This document shows positions 1-5,014 of a stretch of 5,014 nucleotides of DNA, one piece after another. Positions within the stretch are counted from its first letter, which is position 1. Each line of letters opens with the position of its first letter. The translations under genes and the position numbers were made by a program. The notes under the pieces are model-generated. The model ran no database searches, was not told the origin of the DNA, and saw only the letters and a list, made by a program, of their open reading frames with translations. Source of the stretch: Elusimicrobiota bacterium (GTDB lineage Bacteria; Elusimicrobiota; Elusimicrobia; Elusimicrobiales; UBA9959); the NCBI GenBank assembly GCA_003500765.1, contig DNQL01000201.1, forward strand, positions 1-5,014, in the 5' to 3' direction.

Positions 1-504
1 GTGGCCGCCGCCGCGCTGGCTCGGGCGACGCAACCCCCGGCTTTTAAATTGCGCCGCGCCGCACTCCGCGACAGCCGGGCGATCTTCGAACTTTCTAATT
101 CCCCGGCGGTGCGGGCTAACTCTATAAATACCGGGAAGATAGACTGGGCGGGCCACAAACGCTGGTTCGCCGGTAAGCTGAAAAATCCCGGCCACCTTTT
201 TTTGGTGGCCGAGGCCGGCGGGAAATTCGCGGGGCAGCTACGCTACGAGGTTGAGGGTGAAGAAGCGCTGGTAAGCGTGAGCATACCGGAGAGTTTTCGC
301 GGGCGCGGACTGGCCGCGCCGCTGCTGGCCGCCGGCCGCCGGAAATTGTTTGTCGTCTTCCCGGAAGTGAAAAAGATAAACGCCTACATACGCCACGCAA
401 ACAAACCATCGGCGAGGGCTTTTGAAAAGGCCGGTTACAAGTTCGAGACAACGGTTTTAATGAATAGGGTCAGGTTGGGGAAGTATGCCGCGAAAAGAAA
501 ATAA
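1..504 (+). CDS. GNAT N-acetyltransferase domain, PseH-like; probably 5'-truncated by the window edge
   Basis: Predicted acetyl-CoA-dependent N-acetyltransferase. The visible 167 residues form one GNAT domain. It starts with the LRRAALRDSRAIFELSNSPA stretch (residues 17-36), has a central beta strand leading into the acetyl-CoA pyrophosphate loop RGRGLA (100-105), and ends with the NKPSARAFEKAGY segment (134-146) typical of GNAT C-termini. The pattern of a residue-38 Arg, a GHKRWF helix and an AGQLRYE strand matches acetyltransferases of pseudaminic acid clusters. These either stand alone as PseH, which acetylates the 4-amino group of the UDP-linked altrose intermediate, or are fused behind the PseG UDP-sugar hydrolase. 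GTG is simply the first codon of the window, no ribosome site can be seen and the frame is open to the edge. The first 12 or so Ala/Pro-rich residues look like an interdomain linker, so a PseG-PseH fusion is likely. The stop overlaps the pseI start by 20 bases. The GNAT assignment is firm; the substrate is inferred from context. Confidence 0.8.
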   Translation: MAAAALARATQPPAFKLRRAALRDSRAIFELSNSPAVRANSINTGKIDWAGHKRWFAGKLKNPGHLFLVAEAGGKFAGQLRYEVEGEEALVSVSIPESFRGRGLAAPLLAAGRRKLFVVFPEVKKINAYIRHANKPSARAFEKAGYKFETTVLMNRVRLGKYAAKRK

Positions 505-1555
505 ACCGGCGCTGAAGATAGGCGGCCGGACCGTAGGGGGGAATGCCCCGGCGTTCATCATCGCCGAACTGTCGGCCAACCACGGACAAAAGCTGGAGAC
601 CGCGCTGAAGTCCGTGCGCGCCGCCGCTAAGGCTGGCGCCGACGCCATCAAACTGCAGACTTATACCGCCGACACGCTTACCATAGATTCGGACAAGAAA
701 TATTTTAGGATCAATCAGGGAACGCTGTGGGACGGCCGTACGCTTTACGACCTCTACAAGGAGGCTTATACTCCCTGGGACTGGCATTATAAGCTGAAGA
801 AGGCCGCGGTCGACGAGGGGCTGGTGTTCTTCTCCACGCCTTTCGACCGGACGGCGGCGGATTTCCTGGAGGAATTGGGCGTCCCGGCTTACAAGATTGC
901 TTCTTTTGAACTGACCGATCTGCCGCTGGTAGAGTATGTCGCGGCCAAGGGCAAGCCCGTCATCATCTCCGCCGGCATCTCCACTCTGCCGGAAATCGCT
1001 GGGGCCGTGGCGGCCTGCCGGAAGGTGAAGAACGGGCGCGTGGCCCTGCTGAAGTGTACCTCGTCATACCCTGCTCCTTACGGTGAAATGAATCTGCTCA
1101 CCATGCCGGACCTGGGGGCGCGCTTCGGATGCGTGGCCGGGCTGTCTGATCATTCCGAGGGTATAACCGCTCCGGTGGCCGCCGCGGCGCTAGGCGCGAA
1201 AATCATAGAAAAACATTTTATCCTGGATCGCAAACTGGGCGGGCCCGACGCCGCCTTTTCGCTGGAGGCGGGGGGCTTCGCCGCGATGGTGAAGGCCGTG
1301 CGCCAGGCGGAGGCAAGCCTAGGGAAAGTTACTTATAAATTGTCCGTTGCATCCAGGCGCAGCCGTAAATTTTCGCGTTCCCTCTTTGCTGTTGCCGATA
1401 TCCGCAAGGGCGAAGCGTTTACGGAAGTTAATGTGCGCTCTATACGGCCCGCCGACGGTCTGCCGCCCAAGCATTTGCCTGAAATACTGGGCAGGCGTGC
1501 GGCGGACGATATTGAGAGAGGAACCCCCCTGAAATGGGCTCATCTGAAAAAATAA
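485..1555 (+). CDS. pseI: Pseudaminic acid synthase (NeuB/PseI family)
   Basis: Cytoplasmic enzyme that condenses phosphoenolpyruvate with 2,4-diacetamido-2,4,6-trideoxy-altrose to give pseudaminic acid, a nine-carbon acidic sugar. The 356-residue length is normal for the family. The N-terminal TIM barrel carries IAELSANHG (26-34), GADAIKLQTY (51-60), STPFD (117-121), KIASFELTD (137-145), KCTSSYP (190-196) and GLSDHSEG (219-226). It also has EKHF (242-245). His223 and His244 match the metal-binding histidines of NeuB. The segment GGPDAAFSL (252-260) is the PseI form; sialic acid synthases usually have a PDHKASL-like sequence there. This is the main reason for choosing PseI over NeuB or LegI. 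A C-terminal SAF/antifreeze-like domain spans about 294-352 (RSLFAVADIRKGE) and is complete. The ATG at 485 lies inside the end of the GNAT gene, and no other plausible start precedes the conserved KIGGRTVG. A weak AGG/GGGG purine stretch lies just upstream. The end overlaps the reductase gene by 22 bases, which suggests translational coupling. Confidence 0.93.
   Translation: MPRKENKPALKIGGRTVGGNAPAFIIAELSANHGQKLETALKSVRAAAKAGADAIKLQTYTADTLTIDSDKKYFRINQGTLWDGRTLYDLYKEAYTPWDWHYKLKKAAVDEGLVFFSTPFDRTAADFLEELGVPAYKIASFELTDLPLVEYVAAKGKPVIISAGISTLPEIAGAVAACRKVKNGRVALLKCTSSYPAPYGEMNLLTMPDLGARFGCVAGLSDHSEGITAPVAAAALGAKIIEKHFILDRKLGGPDAAFSLEAGGFAAMVKAVRQAEASLGKVTYKLSVASRRSRKFSRSLFAVADIRKGEAFTEVNVRSIRPADGLPPKHLPEILGRRAADDIERGTPLKWAHLKK
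1517..1522 (+). promoter_or_regulatory. Ribosome binding site of the aldo/keto reductase gene
   Basis: AGAGGA lies 11 bases before the ATG at 1534, inside the 3' end of pseI. It supports the ATG as the start and the 22-base overlap with pseI as real. Confidence 0.6.
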
Positions 1556-2421
1556 AAAAACTGGCCCTCGGCACGGCGCAGTTCGGCCTGGACTACGGCG
1601 TCTCCAACAAACGGGGACTGGTGCCCGCCCCTGAGGTGCTGGACATTTTAAAGCTGGCCGCGGCCGCCGGCGTGGACATGCTGGACACGGCGCAGGCCTA
1701 CGGGACCAGCGAGGCCGTGATAGGTGGCTGCCTGAAGGCCTGCGGGGCGCGGTTCAAAGTGGTCACCAAGCTTAAGGATGTGCCCGCAGCCGGGACGGAA
1801 GCCAGCCTGCGTGGATCATTGGGGCGCACCACCGCCGCCGGGTTTTACGGTGTGTTGCTGCACTCCTACGAAGAGTTTGCCGCAAACCCGGCCGGCTACG
1901 CCGCCCTGCTGAAGGCTCGGGACCTTGGGCTGACCGGGAAAACAGGCTTCTCGCTGTACCACCCGGAGCAGGCAGAGGCGCTGCTGGCGGGGAAAGTTGA
2001 TTTTAATTTAGTGCAGGTCCCTTACAGCCTGCTGGACAGGCGCTTCGAGAGCGTCTTCCCGGAGCTGAAGGCCGCCGGCGTGGAGATACACGTGCGCTCG
2101 GTGTTCCTGCAGGGCCTGCTACTGATGGAGCCGGCCTCCATACCGGCCGGCCTGAAGCGGGCCGCGCCCAAGGTGGAGGCTATACAACGCTACGCCCGGG
2201 GCAAAGGCTGGACCCCTCCCGCCGTCTGCGCCGGGTTCGCGCTGGCCACCCCGCTGGTGGACAGGGTGGTGATAGGGGTGGACGACTTGGGCGCGCTGGC
2301 GGCCAACCTGGACGGTCTGCGGGCCCTCCCTGAGGGCACGCTACCCGGGTTAGAGGCCTCGCTGGGCGGCCTGGCCGAAACCGACGAAGATCTGATACTG
2401 CCGCAGAATTGGAAGCAATAG
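1534..2421 (+). CDS. Aldo/keto reductase, surface-glycan cluster type
   Basis: Predicted soluble NAD(P)H-dependent oxidoreductase of 295 residues with an aldo/keto reductase TIM barrel. The opening KLALGTAQFGLDYGVSN (9-25) is characteristic of the AKR subgroup often found in LPS, capsule and flagellin-glycan loci. The catalytic tetrad is complete by position: Asp51 and Tyr56 in DTAQAYG, Lys79 in VVTKL and His110 in VLLH. Further family features are QVPYSLLDRR (161-170), VRSVFLQGLLL (187-197) and a C-terminal cofactor-binding segment VIGVDDLGALAANL (246-259). The enzyme should therefore be active. The physiological substrate is unknown. Position between pseI and an aminotransferase suggests reduction, or reverse oxidation, of a sugar or of a small carbonyl compound feeding the aminotransferase. 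It starts within pseI and ends 10 bases before the next ATG. AKRs are not part of the classical six-step Pse pathway, so a tailoring role is inferred. The family call is secure; the role is not. Confidence 0.87.
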   Translation: MGSSEKIKKLALGTAQFGLDYGVSNKRGLVPAPEVLDILKLAAAAGVDMLDTAQAYGTSEAVIGGCLKACGARFKVVTKLKDVPAAGTEASLRGSLGRTTAAGFYGVLLHSYEEFAANPAGYAALLKARDLGLTGKTGFSLYHPEQAEALLAGKVDFNLVQVPYSLLDRRFESVFPELKAAGVEIHVRSVFLQGLLLMEPASIPAGLKRAAPKVEAIQRYARGKGWTPPAVCAGFALATPLVDRVVIGVDDLGALAANLDGLRALPEGTLPGLEASLGGLAETDEDLILPQNWKQ

Positions 2422-2427
2422 AGAGGA
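2422..2427 (+). promoter_or_regulatory. Ribosome binding site of the class III aminotransferase gene
   Basis: AGAGGA is followed after four bases by the ATG at 2432. The purine stretch begins at the stop codon of the reductase gene, so ribosomes ending there could reinitiate directly. Confidence 0.6.
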
Positions 2428-2431
2428 TCCC

Positions 2432-3751
2432 ATGATAACCGACTTTGAGAAGTCCGACAAGATGATGGCGCGCGCCCAGGAACTCATCCCGGGCGGCGGA
2501 CATACCTACAGCAAGGGCCTGGACCAGTCTCCCAAGTTGGGCCCGAAGTTGATAGAACGCGGCAAAGGTTGCTATGTCTGGGACGTGGACGGTAATAAGT
2601 ACCTGGACTGGGCCATGGGCCTGACCTCGGTGAACCTAGGGCACGCCTATAAGCCGGTACTTGACGCGGTGCGCGCCGAGCTACTGAAAGGCAGCAACTT
2701 CCAGTGTCCCTCCCCGGTGGAGAGCGAGCTGGCGGAATACTTCATCAGCCAGGTGCCGGGCGCCGAGATGGTGAAGTTTGCCAAGAACGGTTCCACGGTG
2801 ACCACGGCCGCGCTGAAGCTGGCGCGCGCCTATACCGGCCGCAAGTACGTGGCCTTCTGCTCCGACCACGGGTTCTTTTCCTACGACGACTGGTACATAG
2901 GCAAGAAGCCTAATAACGCCGGCGTGCCGCAGGAGATAACGGACCTGTCTCTCACCTTCCGTTATAACGACATCAAGTCGGCGGAGGAACTGTTCGCCAA
3001 GTACCCTGGGCAGATAGCCGGGCTGATACTGGAGCCGATGGAGTTCGACTACCCGCAGGATAACTTTCTCCAGAAGTTGCGGGACCTCTGCAAGAAGAAC
3101 GGTACGGTGTTCATCCTCGACGAGATGATCACCGGGTTCCGGCTGGGCTACCCGGGCGCGCACTCCGCGCTGGGCGTGCAGGCAGACCTGACCACCTGGG
3201 GCAAGGGAGTGGCCAACGGCTTTTCGTGCTGCATGCTGGCCGGCAGGAAAGAGATCATGAACCTGGGCGGCATCAACCACGACAAGGAGCGCGTGTTCCT
3301 GATCTCCACCACGCACGGTGCCGAGACGCATTCCCTGGCGGCCGCGATGGCCACCATCAAGGCCGTGAAAGAGCACAACCTCGTCGAACGTAACATTAAG
3401 ATGGGCGAGGCGTTGCGCCAGGGGCTGCAGGACGGCCTAAAGGCCGCCGGCCTTTCCGAATATATTACCGTGAAGGGGCACCCGTGCTGGCTGCTGCTGC
3501 AGTTTCGCGACGCGAAGAAGGAACCCAGCGACGGATTCAAGACGCTGGTGATGCAGGAGGCGGTGAAGCATGGCCTCCTATTCCGCGGGACCTTCGTGTT
3601 CTCGCTGGCCCACGGCGACAAAGAACTGCAGAAGACCATCCGAATCTTCCGCAAGATCTTTAAGACCTACAAGGCGGCCATAAAGGCCGGCGGCTACTCC
3701 GCTTTTCTCGTGGGGGAGCCCGTGAAGCCGGTCTTTAGGAAGTTCAACTGA
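2432..3751 (+). CDS. Class III PLP-dependent aminotransferase, glutamate-1-semialdehyde aminomutase-like
   Basis: Predicted fold-type I PLP enzyme of 439 residues, a usual length for class III aminotransferases. Conserved parts in order: IPGGGHTYSKG (19-29), YVWDVDGNKYLDW (48-60), the cofactor phosphate loop NGSTVTTAALKLARAYTGR (119-137), and ILEPME (199-204). Next is ILDEMITGFR (228-237), where Asp230 should contact the pyridine nitrogen. Then comes TTWGKGVANGF (254-264) with Lys258 as the Schiff-base lysine. The front half is GSA-aminomutase-like, but NGST replaces the usual SGTEA-type loop. The sequence after the lysine is VANGFSCCMLAG instead of the GGGLP type, and STTHGAETHSL (292-302) replaces the usual GTFSGNP segment. 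Tetrapyrrole synthesis is therefore an unlikely role. Such relatives are common in glycan loci, where they probably aminate a sugar or a small substituent; the substrate is unknown. Classical Pse transamination uses PseC of the DegT family, so this is an additional or alternative transaminase. The gene closes the compact GC-rich block. Confidence 0.88.
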   Translation: MITDFEKSDKMMARAQELIPGGGHTYSKGLDQSPKLGPKLIERGKGCYVWDVDGNKYLDWAMGLTSVNLGHAYKPVLDAVRAELLKGSNFQCPSPVESELAEYFISQVPGAEMVKFAKNGSTVTTAALKLARAYTGRKYVAFCSDHGFFSYDDWYIGKKPNNAGVPQEITDLSLTFRYNDIKSAEELFAKYPGQIAGLILEPMEFDYPQDNFLQKLRDLCKKNGTVFILDEMITGFRLGYPGAHSALGVQADLTTWGKGVANGFSCCMLAGRKEIMNLGGINHDKERVFLISTTHGAETHSLAAAMATIKAVKEHNLVERNIKMGEALRQGLQDGLKAAGLSEYITVKGHPCWLLLQFRDAKKEPSDGFKTLVMQEAVKHGLLFRGTFVFSLAHGDKELQKTIRIFRKIFKTYKAAIKAGGYSAFLVGEPVKPVFRKFN

Positions 3752-3807
3752 ATTGATGGGTTCCGTTAAACTTTTCTGATCTCCATAGGTCTTTTTTTGG
3801 GGGGGGA
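3752..3807 (+). other. 56-base leader between the aminotransferase and membrane protein genes, with a T7-G8 tract
   Basis: This is the only real intergenic gap in the window. It contains a run of seven T (3792-3798) followed directly by eight G (3799-3806). The first G residues are the only ribosome-binding candidate for the TTG at 3808. A seven-codon ATG reading frame (3756-3779) sits just after the aminotransferase stop and ends in TGA. I see no hairpin of terminator quality and no convincing -35/-10 pair, so gene 5 may be read from the upstream operon. The abrupt change to T-rich sequence starts here. Confidence 0.5.
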
Positions 3808-5014
3808 TTGCTTAATCTCGCATTTGTAATTTTGGTTCTCATCCTTTTTTGCCTGCTTACCTGGCGTCATCCTGTGGCGGCGCTGGCTTTTTGCTTTATT
3901 TTTTTTGTTATGTTCTGGCAGCTTGTCTCAGTTTCTTTTCTTGAAGCAGGCGCTTACACCCCCGAATTGATGGTGTGGACTTATACTACCGGCGCCGCTT
4001 CCCGTTTGTCGGTTGCGCTTTTTTTTCTCTTAACGGGTGGTTGGGTCGGGTTCCGGCTTTTTTTTAATGGACCGAAAGAAAAGTTTAAAGGTGTATATCC
4101 GGAATGGACCTTGGTTCTGTCTATTTTAATCCTAATAATATCCTCGACCGTGCTTTTTTTCTATGCCCCTTCGGATTTGTCTATGTGGCGAGCTACGTTT
4201 CTGGCGGAAAACCAATCTGCCCTTAGGGATGTCCTGTTGAAGTATCTCCCCCTGTTATCCTTTTTGGGGGGGGTATCGTCCGTTTCTTCGGTTCAACCAA
4301 CCCTGAGATTGTCCGGCTATATTTCGATGTGTTATCTTTTGTCCGTTCTTGTTCTATACGGGCATAAATTTAGCGGTTTAGTGTCCGTCTTGTTCCCGTT
4401 TCTTTTGGGGACCGGGTTTTCTCTTTACTATCTTTTAAAAGACACACATCTAGTGCGTGAAACCTTGAAGCGAGTTTTTTTTCTTCTGATTTTTTCCGGG
4501 CTAATGATGGTGCGTGGGTTTTTTCTATATCTGGCCGCGCATTATCAAGAGGCATCGAGCCCCGGGGTTTTGAGTAAGTCTGAAATCGCGCATTCTCTGA
4601 CATCTTATCTGACCGAGCGTATTCTTTTGCTTCAGGGCGCCATGTGGTGGGTGGTTGATCGCTCTATCGTTAAGGACGCCAACTCATATTCATGGACAAA
4701 GGTTTGGAATTATAGCTTTACGTGTACTTCTGACAGGCCCTTTAACTCGTTTTTAACTGAGAAGTACGCGGGGGCGGACCGCTTGAGGTATCTTCGTGAA
4801 AGGCGGGTGTATTTTGAGGGGACGTCTCCGGCTATATATTATGAACTGTTGGGCCCTGCTGGCCCGGTCCTTTCCTTTTTTGTCTTTGGCTTCGTGTATT
4901 CGTGTTTCGTGGTCTATCTAGTGAGGAGGCTCACTACGGGGAACCTTGTTCATGTCGCTCTTATATTTATTACATTGATGCCCATAGACTGCGGTGGTCG
5001 GGAGAGTCTAGACC
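3808..5014 (+). CDS. Multi-pass membrane protein, probable O-antigen/repeat-unit polymerase (Wzy-like), 3'-truncated by the window edge
   Basis: An uninterrupted frame of 402 codons runs to the last complete codon of the window with no stop. Reading from TTG 3808 gives MLNLAFVILVLILFCLLTW, an immediate transmembrane helix. Further hydrophobic segments lie near residues 22-45, 65-86, 99-119, 144-160, 168-208 (two helices), 222-243, 350-371 and 377-391. A long hydrophilic stretch at about 244-348, probably one large extracytoplasmic loop (perhaps with a weak membrane dip near 272-286), separates the last two groups. It contains YSWTKVWNY (294-302) and FEGTSPAIYYELLG (336-349). Many helices with one big late loop followed by a Y-E-x-x-G-x-x-G segment are typical of Wzy and similar polymerases, which join lipid-linked repeat units at the periplasmic face. 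No family signature can be proven by eye. A flippase (Wzx) is less likely because of the long loop. Codon use is T-rich, unlike the upstream genes. The frame is closed upstream by TGA at 3754-3756 and has no ATG before about 3910, so TTG is the likely start. Confidence 0.72.
   Translation, partial: MLNLAFVILVLILFCLLTWRHPVAALAFCFIFFVMFWQLVSVSFLEAGAYTPELMVWTYTTGAASRLSVALFFLLTGGWVGFRLFFNGPKEKFKGVYPEWTLVLSILILIISSTVLFFYAPSDLSMWRATFLAENQSALRDVLLKYLPLLSFLGGVSSVSSVQPTLRLSGYISMCYLLSVLVLYGHKFSGLVSVLFPFLLGTGFSLYYLLKDTHLVRETLKRVFFLLIFSGLMMVRGFFLYLAAHYQEASSPGVLSKSEIAHSLTSYLTERILLLQGAMWWVVDRSIVKDANSYSWTKVWNYSFTCTSDRPFNSFLTEKYAGADRLRYLRERRVYFEGTSPAIYYELLGPAGPVLSFFVFGFVYSCFVVYLVRRLTTGNLVHVALIFITLMPIDCGGRESLD

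Noticed and set aside
1321..1450. Slightly more AT-rich stretch at the start of the SAF domain of pseI, possible domain exchange
   Set aside because: The shift is small, the domain is complete and normal for the family, and codon fluctuation explains it.
2681..3376. A 231-codon minus-strand frame inside the aminotransferase gene
   Set aside because: It is the antisense shadow of a clear class III aminotransferase; long antisense frames are expected in GC-rich coding DNA, and its His/Arg/Val/Leu-rich product shows no domain.
3756..3779. Seven-codon ATG frame in the gap, possible leader peptide
   Set aside because: It is too short to judge, has no ribosome site of its own and no attenuator hairpin or codon repeat to support a regulatory role.
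3753..3781. TTGATG as a possible -35 box in front of the membrane protein gene
   Set aside because: At the expected 17-base spacing the sequence is CTGATC, which is a poor -10 box; there is no support for a promoter.
3752..3807. Possible intrinsic terminator, because of the T7 run after the aminotransferase gene
   Set aside because: No GC-rich inverted repeat precedes the T run, and the T run is followed by G8 and a new coding frame.
4370..4603. A 77-codon minus-strand reading frame in the last quarter of the window
   Set aside because: It lies opposite the 402-codon + strand membrane protein frame, is rich in Lys/Arg/Ser from the complement of T-rich codons, and shows no family motif.

Overview
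The window looks like part of a bacterial surface-glycan locus from a GC-rich genome. Four head-to-tail genes on the + strand fill bases 1-3751 and are so tightly packed that two neighbouring pairs overlap. A fifth gene on the same strand starts about 57 bases later and runs off the right edge. All five use the standard genetic code. The phylum cannot be fixed from the sequence. The first four genes combine C/G-rich third positions with fairly frequent ATA isoleucine codons. This would fit an uncultivated GC-rich lineage such as some Elusimicrobiota, but that is only a guess.

Layout: (1) 1-504, a GNAT acetyltransferase domain of the kind found in pseudaminic acid pathways, probably the 3' end of a longer gene cut by the window edge; (2) 485-1555, pseudaminic acid synthase (pseI), the clearest functional anchor; (3) 1534-2421, an aldo/keto reductase with a complete catalytic tetrad; (4) 2432-3751, a class III PLP aminotransferase related to glutamate-1-semialdehyde aminomutase; (5) 3808 to the right edge, a multi-pass membrane protein of at least 402 residues that resembles an O-antigen/repeat-unit polymerase (Wzy-like). 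Gene 5 uses a TTG start and has no stop in the window.

Working model: the GNAT and PseI belong to synthesis of a 5,7-diacylamido nonulosonic acid of the pseudaminic type. The reductase and aminotransferase are not among the classical Pse enzymes. They may tailor this sugar or make a second amino sugar or amino-acid-like substituent. The membrane protein would polymerise or otherwise handle the lipid-linked glycan. Base composition changes abruptly after 3751: gene 5 is T-rich, has much lower GC and is crowded with homopolymers, including two G8 tracts. This is typical of fast-evolving or transferred polymerase genes and raises the possibility of slippage-based variation.

No RNA genes, insertion sequences, CRISPR repeats or convincing terminators were seen.
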